Shown here: positions 1-8,477 of the stretch, in pieces | How positions within the stretch are numbered: the stretch's first letter is position 1 | Layout of the letters: every line of letters begins with the position of its first letter | Assembly (NCBI GenBank): GCA_947588685.1 | Contig: CANPYM010000007.1 | Location: forward strand, 1-51,601 | From: an uncultured Bacilli bacterium | Lineage (GTDB): Bacteria > Bacillota_I > Bacilli_A > RF39 > UBA660 | Length of the DNA: 51,601 bases | Direction: 5' to 3' | The notes under the pieces: generated by a model | What the model was told of the DNA's origin: nothing | Databases searched by the model: none | Seen by the model: only the letters and a program-made list of their open reading frames with translations | Program-made: the position numbers and the translations under genes

Positions 1-77
1 AATTACATTTTAACTATATCATATTGCTTTTTATTTTTTATTTATTTTTGTCTCACATCATTTACAATTATACATTT

Positions 78-617
78 TTACTTTTTTTGATTTTTAGCTC
101 GACACGCTGCAACATCGCCACTTACTTTAATAGTATTAACAACATCACAGCTATCAAATGTTGAATAATATTCAAATAGATTAATGAAGCGATCACTATC
201 AGAATCTCCATATCCAATATAGTAATCATTACCAATAATCGTTAGCGGAACATATTCTGAATTAATGTCCATCTTATCATTAACTAACTCAAAAAGGGAT
301 ATATTAGATGCAGCTTCATACTTTTCTATTTTAAGAAAAGGATAAGTTGTTTCTATGGTATCTAACCACTCAAGCTCATCATGACAATGTGGACAAGTTG
401 AATTATAAAATAAGTATAAAGTGACAGGATATTTACCAACATCAGCTTTATCATATTTATAAGTTAAGCTACTCGTGTTACTATTAGATTCAACTTCTTG
501 TTGATTACTATTAGAATCACTATTGAAATTGCTACCACGATTGTTTTCGTTAGTGATCTCTCCTTTACCACAACCAACTAATAAAGTTAAAGTAAGAAGA
601 ATAAATAATTTTTTCAT
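78..617 (-). CDS. Thioredoxin-like lipoprotein
   Basis: Predicted membrane-anchored thiol-disulfide protein. Residues 1-15 form a lipoprotein signal ending in the lipobox LLVGC, so Cys16 would be lipidated. A Ser/Asn-rich linker (about 20-50) follows, then a thioredoxin-like segment with the CPHC redox motif at Cys75-Cys78 in a YNSTCPHCHDELEW context. That motif supports a role in disulfide exchange outside the membrane; the substrate is unknown. I chose ATG at 617 because GGAG lies 10 bases upstream of it, whereas an in-frame GTG at 626 sits almost on top of that GGAG. It follows dgkA by 15 bp on the same strand and is probably co-transcribed with it. Nothing recognisable lies between base 1 and the stop. 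Confidence 0.75.
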   Translation of the reverse strand: MKKLFILLTLTLLVGCGKGEITNENNRGSNFNSDSNSNQQEVESNSNTSSLTYKYDKADVGKYPVTLYLFYNSTCPHCHDELEWLDTIETTYPFLKIEKYEAASNISLFELVNDKMDINSEYVPLTIIGNDYYIGYGDSDSDRFINLFEYYSTFDSCDVVNTIKVSGDVAACRAKNQKK

Positions 618-632
618 TATTATCACACTCCA

Positions 633-1013
633 TTAAAATATTTTGGGAATAAAAATAATTAACCCACCAATAAGAGATACTAAACATAAAATTAAACTAG
701 CCGTAGATGCCGTATCTTTAGCTATTTTAGCTAAAGGATGTGTCTCTAATGTAACTAAATCGATGGTTGCCTCAATCGATGTATTAATCATCTCAACGCT
801 TGTAACACTACCGATAGCAAATAAAATAAATAACCACTCATAAGCACATATATTATAATAAAATCCGGCAGAAATGACAAGAATTGTTGCGATAAGCATA
901 ATCAGCATATTATGTTCATATCTTAAACTATATAAAAATCCCGAACAAGCATGGCCAAAACTTTTGATATATCGAATAACGAAATTACCTTCATCTTTTC
1001 GACGATTTTTCAT
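633..1013 (-). CDS. dgkA: Undecaprenol/diacylglycerol kinase (DgkA family)
   Basis: Small integral membrane kinase, 126 aa, near the usual DgkA length. It shows three hydrophobic segments and the family signature EMINTSIEATIDLV followed by AKIAKDTASTASLI, which matches the E-x-x-N-T-x-I-E...D and K-D-xx-A-x-A-V pattern of the active site. In Gram-positive bacteria this family phosphorylates undecaprenol, recycling the lipid carrier for cell-wall synthesis; that substrate choice is inferred from the lineage. The start is ATG 1013, with GGAGGAGG five bases upstream; an earlier TTG would place that site inside the gene. It lies between the 618-aa unknown gene and the thioredoxin-like lipoprotein. 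Confidence 0.88.
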   Translation of the reverse strand: MKNRRKDEGNFVIRYIKSFGHACSGFLYSLRYEHNMLIMLIATILVISAGFYYNICAYEWLFILFAIGSVTSVEMINTSIEATIDLVTLETHPLAKIAKDTASTASLILCLVSLIGGLIIFIPKIF

Positions 1014-1032
1014 ATATACCTCCTCCAAATGA

Positions 1033-1057
1033 AAATGTAAGAATTATCTTACATTTC
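1033..1057 (-). terminator. Hairpin at end of 618-aa unknown gene
   Basis: A perfect 10-bp stem (AAATGTAAGA / TCTTACATTT) with a 4-base loop encloses the stop codon of the gene ending at 1049. The T tract after it is short (TTTTC), so it may be a weak terminator allowing read-through into dgkA. Confidence 0.5.
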
Positions 1058-2905
1058 TAATTGCTTCTTTATAGATTTATCTGTACCTGTAGAACGAACA
1101 AACTCATCACCTTCTAGATGAGAAATTGCACCAGAATATTTAACATCCTCTAAAGAAGGGGCTTCATTACTATCATCTTCTTTAGAAGATGCCTTTTCCA
1201 TAATAATTTCTTTAATAAAAGCAACCCTTGCCTTTTGTTTTTTTAGGTCTTCGATAATACGACTAGTTATATTAAGCATATTTTGAAGTTTTTGAAAAGC
1301 AAAAGGAAAATTAGTTTTAGAAACTTGATCGATTGTAATAAGAAAACTATTATAATGATTAGTTACATTTTCAGCAATAGTACTAACATCAGTTAACGTT
1401 CCTTGAACTGTACTTATAAACTCAGCAGGATAACCAGAATCAATTTTGAACACTTCTTCATAAAAGTGTGGTGCGAAATCCTCACGAAGTTCGGCTAAAT
1501 CAGCTTTTATAACCCTAAAATTAGAATCGACTTGCAAGATTAAATCAGCAATATCGCTACTCCTATAAGAATATTTCGGCAATGTCTTAGCCGGAGTTGG
1601 ATTAACGTTTGTTGGCACTGCTACTTCTTCTTTTAAAGTATCACTTGAACTAGTAGGACGAGCTACCGGTTGGGGCGCTAAAGATTTGTCTTCATCTTCA
1701 ATAACTAAATATTCTTCAATAGAAGGATAATTTAATAAACTATAATCCCTAGGATATACCTTCGGAATATCTGACGTATCACCTGTATTAGCAATAAAGC
1801 GACGAACTTCTTGTGGTCGACTTGTTATCACAGGATTATTAGTTCTTACTACATTCGTTTTAAGTGAACTAGCATCCCGTTGATAATTCTCAATCGTAAT
1901 TGGCATAATATAACCATTATGAATAGTTCTAGCATCAATCGTTGTCTGATCAAAAGGTGCCCAAGAATCATCTAAAGAAGGAACAGTATAGCCATATTTA
2001 GCTAGAAAAGCAGCCTTATAAGCATTCCAAGTCCATGTTGTATCGCTAACAATCGTTCTTTCCTTGGCACTAACACCATTCAACTCACTAATTAATTTCT
2101 TACGATACTCTCGTACTGAACGATCTAAATATAAGAAACGTTCATCATCAGTTAAATCATCTACTTTTAATTTATCCTCTTTCAAATATTTTCTAAACAT
2201 TTTATTAATTTCAGGAATATCCTGTTTAGTAATGCGATATTCTTGAACAAAATATTTTGTTTCGCCAGCATCATTGATACCAGCCTTAGCAACAGTTAAG
2301 AAAACATTACCATCTAATAAAGCCGCTGTTAGTTTTTTATTATTATTTCGAACAATGAGTTTTGAAACCGATGGTACCTCATAGAAAGAGTTTATTACAT
2401 ATGGGCTATCACAATGACTAAACTGAGCCCGTCTTGCTTGAATAAATGCTTCCCCGTCATATAAACGCTTAAATTCCTCAATAAGCGATGGTGGAAGTAA
2501 GTTTTGAATATGAGAATACCGGTTAAGACGATTATCCAAACTAGTAAGTTCCGCTTGTTTTAAACTTATTTTAACGCCACTATGCATAGCTTGTTCATAT
2601 TCTTGACTAGCCCATAAACCGCCGTTTTCATCTTCATAATATTGCACTTCATCAATAGATGTTATATCTTTCTTACAAATAAAAGAACCATTATCATAAT
2701 AATAGGCATCGATACCATTCAACATATCTCCTAATTGTTGTTGAAGTTTAAGTGATGTATAGCCAGCTTTTAAGATTTCATACACTTTGTGATGTTCCAA
2801 ACGAGCGTCATTTTTGGTAAGAAAATCTTTACTTAATAATTCATCAAAATCTGGCTCACTAATATCATAGACAGCAACACTATCATTAGTCATTAATATT
2901 ACCAC
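1049..2905 (-). CDS. Unrecognised 618-aa protein
   Basis: I do not recognise this family. It has no signal peptide and no clear membrane segment, so it is probably cytoplasmic. The N-terminal 400 residues are mixed alpha/beta with many aromatic residues. A Pro/Ser/Thr/Val-rich linker (about 405-450) follows, then a helical C-terminal region (about 450-580) with regular hydrophobic spacing, and a charged tail. Start choice: GTG at 2905 has GGAG eight bases upstream (2914-2917). The next ATG (2893) is 20 bases from it, and upstream alternatives lack a ribosome site. It is followed 36 bp later by dgkA and preceded by another unknown gene with its own terminator. It may belong to the lineage-specific unknowns also seen at 2984, 28167, 29075 and 48751, but I see no convincing similarity. 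Confidence 0.6.
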   Translation of the reverse strand: MVILMTNDSVAVYDISEPDFDELLSKDFLTKNDARLEHHKVYEILKAGYTSLKLQQQLGDMLNGIDAYYYDNGSFICKKDITSIDEVQYYEDENGGLWASQEYEQAMHSGVKISLKQAELTSLDNRLNRYSHIQNLLPPSLIEEFKRLYDGEAFIQARRAQFSHCDSPYVINSFYEVPSVSKLIVRNNNKKLTAALLDGNVFLTVAKAGINDAGETKYFVQEYRITKQDIPEINKMFRKYLKEDKLKVDDLTDDERFLYLDRSVREYRKKLISELNGVSAKERTIVSDTTWTWNAYKAAFLAKYGYTVPSLDDSWAPFDQTTIDARTIHNGYIMPITIENYQRDASSLKTNVVRTNNPVITSRPQEVRRFIANTGDTSDIPKVYPRDYSLLNYPSIEEYLVIEDEDKSLAPQPVARPTSSSDTLKEEVAVPTNVNPTPAKTLPKYSYRSSDIADLILQVDSNFRVIKADLAELREDFAPHFYEEVFKIDSGYPAEFISTVQGTLTDVSTIAENVTNHYNSFLITIDQVSKTNFPFAFQKLQNMLNITSRIIEDLKKQKARVAFIKEIIMEKASSKEDDSNEAPSLEDVKYSGAISHLEGDEFVRSTGTDKSIKKQLEM

Positions 2906-2970
2906 ATCAATCACTCCTGCCAATTCTATATATAGGATACCATATTTAGCAACTTTTTTCAATGAAACAT

Positions 2971-2995
2971 AAAAAAAGATGACTTAAACGTCATC
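2971..2995 (-). terminator. Rho-independent terminator
   Basis: Stem GATGAC / GTCATC (2978-2983, 2990-2995) followed on the minus strand by a run of seven T. The stop codon of the gene ending at 2984 lies in the loop. Confidence 0.8.
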
Positions 2996-3682
2996 ATTTT
3001 TACGAATTGTAAATACTTTAGCCTTTTCTTTCATAAAACTATCTAGTTCACTAGCAAACTCACCACTGCTTATCGTTTTCATATCAGCTTTATCGCCGCC
3101 CATAAAAGTGCGACCCGTTTTAATACTAGCTAAAGGTTCTCCAACTGATACCGTTTCCATAACACAAGAATTATTTAGGCTAGAGTAACAAGTTGTTCTT
3201 GTTTCCGAATAACTATCATCACTAGTACCAATCTTATGAATGTATTGTTGTTCAAAACGCTTTTGACCATTTATATAAATAGTTTCTTCCCTTTTTGATA
3301 AAACAGCTGATCCTTTACTAACTTTACGAGAAATAATACTAACCGTATCGGTCATATCAGGAACGAAAGTTATATCATAAGCATCTTTCCAATTACCATC
3401 TAAAGCAGCATGTTTAATACTTATAGATGATGGATTAATAAGGCTTGGTGCAAATTCAATTGAAAAACGGTCACCATTTTTAGTAGCTATAAAACCTAGC
3501 TCGCCAATTAATTTTAAAGTTGACGGCATATTAGTATCAGTTATAAAATGACTAACATTACCATTAACAATATGTTGAACATTTTCATCAATATTGCCAA
3601 TATTTAAGTAGTTTAGATGATTGATAATATTTTGAACTTGCTCCAAAACACTATCTTTGGATTTCGTTAATTTTGCTTTCAT
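2984..3682 (-). CDS. Unrecognised 232-aa protein
   Basis: Not recognised. The first 45 residues look helical; residues 60-190 are rich in beta-prone and Ser/Thr segments (for example FSIEFAPS, YDITFVPD, RFEQQYIHKIG), then a charged helical tail. There is no signal peptide or membrane segment. ATG 3682 has a strong AAAGGGGG site seven bases upstream. It has its own promoter (3725-3753) and terminator, so it is probably a single-gene unit. The alternation of charged and beta-prone blocks is reminiscent of the paralogue pair at 28167/29075, but I could not align them convincingly. Confidence 0.6.
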   Translation of the reverse strand: MKAKLTKSKDSVLEQVQNIINHLNYLNIGNIDENVQHIVNGNVSHFITDTNMPSTLKLIGELGFIATKNGDRFSIEFAPSLINPSSISIKHAALDGNWKDAYDITFVPDMTDTVSIISRKVSKGSAVLSKREETIYINGQKRFEQQYIHKIGTSDDSYSETRTTCYSSLNNSCVMETVSVGEPLASIKTGRTFMGGDKADMKTISSGEFASELDSFMKEKAKVFTIRKNDDV

Positions 3683-3724
3683 TTTATTACCCCCTTTGAG
3701 TACTTCTTGCCTCTCGGAGGTAAT

Positions 3725-3753
3725 ATAATACCATTTTTATAGTTTTATTGCAA
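3725..3753 (-). promoter_or_regulatory. Sigma-A-type promoter
   Basis: On the minus strand TTGCAA (3748-3753), a 17-base spacer, then TATTAT (3725-3730). It is placed correctly for the gene starting at 3682. A short CCTC-TC-GGAGG palindrome lies just downstream in the leader. Confidence 0.65.
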
Positions 3754-3776
3754 GTTTTTTTGACATTTTTTTAAAT

Positions 3777-4361
3777 TTAATCAGTTTGCCATATAACAAT
3801 AGGTTCTTTTAAGATACCAACTTCTTTTTGATATAATGTACCTTCAAAATAAGAATATGGTTTATCCATAACATAATCTAGGACAAAAGCAATATCATCA
3901 AGGGTATATTTATTATCATCACGATTGATATATTCGTACTTGCGTTCTAATATATTTCCTTTAATAATCGTTGTCTTATATTGATACATTGTCCTTAATG
4001 GAACTTTTGTTGAACATAATTCCATCATAAAATCATAATTAGCTTGTTTTTCAATAACAAAATTAAACTTCAAAATAGAATCATATTTGTAACCATCTGA
4101 ACAAAGTAAAGTATAGCCAGAGCTTTGAGCTTCCTTCATAATTTGCTTTAAGTATTCATGTTTATCATCTAAATGTTTAGCATCATCATAAACATAAAAA
4201 GGCAAATCTTTGATTTTCTTTTCACTATCAAAGCGCATCGTAAAAAGTGGATGCATCGCCCGATATTTTTCTAAAGCATCAAGATTGTCAATATTTTGAT
4301 AATGATGAACATTAACTTTACTATCTAGTAAACGCTGTAAATTATGTGTTTTATAACCCAT
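3777..4361 (-). CDS. Unrecognised 194-aa protein
   Basis: Not recognised. It is a soluble-looking protein with many Tyr, Asp and Lys residues and no signal peptide or membrane segment. Central segments such as LPFYVYDDAKHLDD and YTLLCSDGYKYDS suggest an alpha/beta fold. Two Cys residues are far apart, with no metal motif. ATG 4361 is preceded by GGTGATGAT, the ribosome-site style common in this window. There is no clear terminator after its stop, so transcription could run into the leader of the next gene. Divergent from the lipoprotein gene at 4460. Confidence 0.55.
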   Translation of the reverse strand: MGYKTHNLQRLLDSKVNVHHYQNIDNLDALEKYRAMHPLFTMRFDSEKKIKDLPFYVYDDAKHLDDKHEYLKQIMKEAQSSGYTLLCSDGYKYDSILKFNFVIEKQANYDFMMELCSTKVPLRTMYQYKTTIIKGNILERKYEYINRDDNKYTLDDIAFVLDYVMDKPYSYFEGTLYQKEVGILKEPIVIWQTD

Positions 4362-4410
4362 ATCATCACCATTTATATTATAACACGTTTGCTTTATTAA
4401 TTATACTTTA

Positions 4411-4439
4411 TTTACTTTAAATAAAATATATGTTATAGT
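4411..4439 (+). promoter_or_regulatory. Sigma-A-type promoter
   Basis: TTTACT (4411-4416), 17 bases, TATAGT (4434-4439), upstream of the plus-strand lipoprotein gene at 4460. The ribosome site GGAGG follows. Confidence 0.65.
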
Positions 4440-4459
4440 CATATTATGGAGGATGATTT

Positions 4460-4879
4460 ATGAAGAAATTAATTTTAAGTGGGGTTATTTTAGGTAGTAG
4501 CGTTTTGTTATTAACAGGATGTGGTGTTAAAAAGGTAACCTGCACAAATGAGACAAGCACTACGGGTATAACCCAAAAAATGACATCAGTTGGTTACTTT
4601 AGAAACAACAAACTAACAAAAATTGAAAATGAAGTACGGATGACGTTTGATGAAGAATACGCATCTAATATCACTGATGAAACTATTGATGAATTAAAAA
4701 AGACTATCGAAGAAGAAGCTAAAGAAGAAGGATACAACGTTACCGTTAAACGTGAGTCCAGCACTGAAGTAAGCATTAAGATGAATGCTAAAGCAAGTGA
4801 ATTAGGCGACGGCGAAAATTATGGTAAGCCAGAAGATATGAAAAAAGAATTAGAAGAATCTGGCTTTACTTGTAAATAA
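4460..4879 (+). CDS. Small lipoprotein, YehR/DUF1307-like
   Basis: Signal peptide with lipobox LLTGC (Cys21). The mature part is about 118 aa and runs as beta-beta-alpha-beta: a Thr-rich strand, FRNNKLTKIENEVRMTF, a helix IDELKKTIEEEAKEEG, then YNVTVKRESSTEVSIKM. This pattern resembles the DUF1307/YehR small lipoproteins, whose function is not known; the match is by eye and moderate. It is a single-gene unit with its own promoter and a bidirectional terminator. It is one of only six plus-strand genes in the window and is convergent with the gene at 4908. Confidence 0.65.
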   Translation: MKKLILSGVILGSSVLLLTGCGVKKVTCTNETSTTGITQKMTSVGYFRNNKLTKIENEVRMTFDEEYASNITDETIDELKKTIEEEAKEEGYNVTVKRESSTEVSIKMNAKASELGDGENYGKPEDMKKELEESGFTCK

Positions 4880-4909
4880 AAAGCACTATGATATACATAG
4901 TGTTTTTTT
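4877..4909 (+). terminator. Bidirectional terminator between convergent genes
   Basis: Stem CACTATG / CATAGTG (4884-4890, 4896-4902) flanked by A5 on the left and T7 on the right, so it can serve both the plus-strand lipoprotein gene and the minus-strand gene ending at 4908. Confidence 0.85.
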
Positions 4910-5339
4910 ATAGATAAGCTTTTAATTTAGTTATTTCATCTTGTTGAAACTTAGCATAATCACGGGCTAATTTTAAAATCTTTTTATCAGCCTTCGTTTT
5001 ATAATTATTTATTTTAGTATCCGTATCAATACTACCCATCGTAAGTCCTTCAATAAGAAGATGAGCAATCGCCGCATCACTGTTATCTTCTTTAACTTCT
5101 TTTTGAATACCCATTTTAGAAGCCATCTTCGTCATTAATTTGTTTTCTTTGAAGTCAGTTCCTTTAGCTAATTTTTTACTGGTTTGATAAAACTTCTCAT
5201 AAAGTTTTAACTCATCACTGATAATACTTTTAATTTTATTTTCTTTATCTTTTAATTCTTTTAATAAATCTTCTAAAGCCGTCTTCCCCATTTCACTAGA
5301 ATTGTAAATATACTCTAATAACTCTAAGTTTTCATTCAT
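4908..5339 (-). CDS. Unrecognised helical 143-aa protein
   Basis: Almost entirely alpha-helical and Lys/Glu-rich, with long amphipathic helices (LLEYIYNSSEMGKTALEDLL, then KDKENKIKSIISDELKLYEKFYQ). The build resembles ferritin-like four-helix bundles, but I see no metal-binding E-x-x-H motif, so that is only a shape resemblance. No signal peptide. Start ATG 5339 is preceded by GGTGATAAG; a further upstream in-frame start at 5366 would lie in the addA terminator. The gene is downstream of addA, behind that terminator, so it may have its own weak promoter or depend on read-through. Confidence 0.6.
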   Translation of the reverse strand: MNENLELLEYIYNSSEMGKTALEDLLKELKDKENKIKSIISDELKLYEKFYQTSKKLAKGTDFKENKLMTKMASKMGIQKEVKEDNSDAAIAHLLIEGLTMGSIDTDTKINNYKTKADKKILKLARDYAKFQQDEITKLKAYL

Positions 5340-5363
5340 CTTATCACCATTATTAGTATTAAT

Positions 5364-5396
5364 CAAAAAAAGAAATTAATACTAATTAATTTCTTT
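5364..5396 (-). terminator. Rho-independent terminator after addA
   Basis: Perfect 12-bp stem (AAAGAAATTAAT / ATTAATTTCTTT; 5369-5380, 5385-5396) with a 4-base loop containing the addA stop codon, then a T run on the minus strand. Confidence 0.8.
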
Positions 5397-8300
5397 TATC
5401 TCATCCGTTAAAATGGAATATAAATAAACGGCCACTGGTTTTGTCGTCTTCGTTTTAATATAATCACGGTAACCGGTAAGTTGTTTAATATAATCATCAT
5501 TAGAAATATCACTTAGTTTATAATCAATGATAGTTATTTTTTGACTATCTTCTAGCATAAGATCAATGACGCCATGATAGCGGGTATCATCCTTGGTATA
5601 GATGAACTCTAATTCTTTATATATTTTCATCTCATCTACATTTTGCATTAAAGGACTATTTAAAAGTCTTAAAATAGCTTCATCAATCTTTTCATCACCA
5701 CAAGAATGATAATTTTTAAAATCGATATGTTCTAAAATACTATGAACTTTAAGACCATATTGCATATTTTGATAAACTTCTTTGGTAATAAGGTCACTCG
5801 CTCGATGTGAGAATATTTTCTTATCAAGCGCTAAAGAAGTATCTATAAGTGGTTCAACCACTAAAGGATGATGTTTTATTTCTAGATCTAATTTATTTTC
5901 TTTTGGAAATAAGTAATCTTTAGTTAAAGGTAATGTCGTAATATCCAGTTCTTTATAGTATGATATTAAATATTCTCTAATTGAATACATAATATCAGCA
6001 AAAGAATTATATTTTAATCGTGATGTAGTTTTTAAAACACCACTAGTCTCTTTAGCTATTGATAAATCATCTTTCTTTGGCAAAAGAATAATCATCTTTT
6101 CCCGGGCTCTTGTTAAAGCTACATAAAATAGCCGAATCTTTTCAGAAATTTCTTCCCGCATATAATCATAATTTAATAATGGTTTTAAAATAGTGGCATT
6201 AATTCCTTCTTCAAAATAAGGAATTATAAAGCCATACTTTCGATTATAAATAAAGCTATCGCGAAGTTCTTGAATATTAAACTCTTTATATAAGCCACTA
6301 TAATAACAAATTGGATATTCTAGCCCTTTTGAATGGTGAATATTCATAATCCGAACGCTATTAGCGTCATTAAATGATAATTCGTATGGTATTTCATATT
6401 TTTCTTCAATTAAGGTATCTAGATATGTATTAAAAGCCATAATATCATAACCTGATGAGGTAAGCTCTAAGGCCAATTCCTGAATCTTTTGAAGATGAAT
6501 AAAACGATTATCAATATCGCCGACACTAATAATTTTTTGATAGAAGTTAGTTTTATCAATGATAAGGGTTAGAGCTTCCATTGGTGTCATTATCTTAATA
6601 TCAAGATGATCAAACATTTTAACAATTGGTTGATTTGGATAATCACTATCCGTAAACCAAGTCAATATTTCATCATCAGGATAAGCAAACAAGAAACTAC
6701 GAGCAACACTCATAAGAGCATACTTAAATGCTGTATCAAAGGTATGCGTATTAATCTTAATAATTAGTGTTAACAAATTTTTTATAATGTATAAGTCATC
6801 ACTATTATTTAAATTTTCCTTTTTATAGACAGTAAGAGGAATACCTAAATACTCAAATATTTTTTTATAAAGATAAAAAGCATTGGAACGATCCATCAAA
6901 ATGACAAAATCGCCATAATTAGCTGGACGCAATTTTTTGGCATATTTATCAAAAACTTGATAATTATTTTGAAGCTTTTGTTTAATATCATTAGCAATGG
7001 CAAAAATTTCCACTTCTTCTTTGGTATAAGGATTATCTTTTGGTAGTTCATATTCTAATATGTCTAATTTATAATCAGCATTTTGAACTTCATAATCTTG
7101 ATTACCAAATACCATTTGATGTGAGATATGATAATTAGCGCCACCGACTGTATCATCCATAACTAAATTAAAGATATCGTTGATTGCATCTAAAACCATA
7201 TCACGGGAACGGAAGTTTTTAACTAAATCTATTTTAATTCCCCCATCTAGGGCAGCATAACGATCATATTTCTCTTTAAAAATATATGGATTAGCGTTAC
7301 GAAACCGATAAATAGATTGTTTAACATCACCAACCATATAAACATTATCATTAGCAATTAAACTGATAAAAGCTTCTTGAATGTCATTGGTATCTTGATA
7401 TTCATCAATAAGAATTTCTTTTAAAGAGTACTTTACCTCATCACATATTTGAGGATTATTCTTTAATATTTTAATAGCCAAAAGAGCAATATCATTAAAC
7501 TCATACATTTCATTATCGAACTTATACTGGTCTAACAAATTAAAATAGTCTTTTAAAATATTAATGATAACAGCTACCGCATCTTTCGTCTTTAAAAGAT
7601 TAGCTTTTAATTCATCTTTTTTTCCATACTGAAACATTGACTTGAATTTTTCTAGCTCTCTTTTAATTTCTTCCTTGGCCTTTTTAACATCATCTTCACT
7701 ACCCCGAGGGAGATTAGGTAAACGCACATCACAATTGTTTTCCATCTCTTCAAGGGTTGTCGATGAAAATAAGTTATTTAAAGCAGCATCTATTTTATCC
7801 ATATAATCGCTATCAACTAAAGAGGATAAGGCCTCTACTTTTTCTTTCATCTCCTTAAGCGTACCTTGAGCTAAATGTTCATAAGATAAAATTAGATTAT
7901 CCAAGTATTCATCAGCATAATACTTATCTACATATTGATCAAGATAATCGCTAACATTAGGTATCATTTGAAGCTTATTAGTCATCTCATAGACGCTTTT
8001 ACGAATATTTTCATCATCACGGACACAGAAAGCAGAAATAAAATCTAGAAATTTTTGATCATCTTTTTCATAGTAAGAGTCAAAAACTTGATTAAATATT
8101 TCTTTCTTTTTAATTTTTAAAACTGTTTCAGAAGCAATACTGATATCACTAGAAATATTTGCTAGATAGTGATACTTCTTAACAATTGATAAAGCATAAC
8201 TATCAAAAGTTGTTATATAGGCAGTATCTAAAAGACGTAGTTCTTCGGTTAGATTTTTTTCTACTAAAGAAGAACGAATTCGGTCCTTCATTTCAAAAGC

Positions 8301-8477
8301 CGCCGCTTTCGTAAAAGTTAAAACCAATAACTCATTAATATGGATTCCACTGGCAATCTTTTGAATAACCCGTTCTGTTAAAACAGCCGTTTTTCCACTA
8401 CCAGCGTCAGCACTGACAATGATATTCGTACCGCTCTTATAAATAGCTTCTTCTTGTTCTTTAGTCCAATTACTCAT
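5382..8477 (-). CDS. addA: AddA, helicase-nuclease subunit of AddAB
   Basis: ATP-dependent 3'-5' helicase and nuclease subunit for double-strand break repair with AddB. Visible motifs: UvrD-type Walker A ADAGSGKT (residues 23-30), Walker B/DExx as LIDEYQDTND, motif III GDVKQSIYRFRNA, motif V/VI IMNIHHSKGLEYP and FYVALTRARE, and a RecB-type nuclease with ..HGVIDLMLE..ITIIDYKLSD near the C-terminus. Length 1031 aa, a little shorter than the roughly 1,230 aa of B. subtilis AddA but with all main domains. Start ATG 8477 has GGAGG eight bases upstream and overlaps the addB end by 8 bp, indicating translational coupling. Only subunit order addB-addA is seen, as in Bacilli. Confidence 0.95.
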   Translation of the reverse strand: MSNWTKEQEEAIYKSGTNIIVSADAGSGKTAVLTERVIQKIASGIHINELLVLTFTKAAAFEMKDRIRSSLVEKNLTEELRLLDTAYITTFDSYALSIVKKYHYLANISSDISIASETVLKIKKKEIFNQVFDSYYEKDDQKFLDFISAFCVRDDENIRKSVYEMTNKLQMIPNVSDYLDQYVDKYYADEYLDNLILSYEHLAQGTLKEMKEKVEALSSLVDSDYMDKIDAALNNLFSSTTLEEMENNCDVRLPNLPRGSEDDVKKAKEEIKRELEKFKSMFQYGKKDELKANLLKTKDAVAVIINILKDYFNLLDQYKFDNEMYEFNDIALLAIKILKNNPQICDEVKYSLKEILIDEYQDTNDIQEAFISLIANDNVYMVGDVKQSIYRFRNANPYIFKEKYDRYAALDGGIKIDLVKNFRSRDMVLDAINDIFNLVMDDTVGGANYHISHQMVFGNQDYEVQNADYKLDILEYELPKDNPYTKEEVEIFAIANDIKQKLQNNYQVFDKYAKKLRPANYGDFVILMDRSNAFYLYKKIFEYLGIPLTVYKKENLNNSDDLYIIKNLLTLIIKINTHTFDTAFKYALMSVARSFLFAYPDDEILTWFTDSDYPNQPIVKMFDHLDIKIMTPMEALTLIIDKTNFYQKIISVGDIDNRFIHLQKIQELALELTSSGYDIMAFNTYLDTLIEEKYEIPYELSFNDANSVRIMNIHHSKGLEYPICYYSGLYKEFNIQELRDSFIYNRKYGFIIPYFEEGINATILKPLLNYDYMREEISEKIRLFYVALTRAREKMIILLPKKDDLSIAKETSGVLKTTSRLKYNSFADIMYSIREYLISYYKELDITTLPLTKDYLFPKENKLDLEIKHHPLVVEPLIDTSLALDKKIFSHRASDLITKEVYQNMQYGLKVHSILEHIDFKNYHSCGDEKIDEAILRLLNSPLMQNVDEMKIYKELEFIYTKDDTRYHGVIDLMLEDSQKITIIDYKLSDISNDDYIKQLTGYRDYIKTKTTKPVAVYLYSILTDEIKEIN

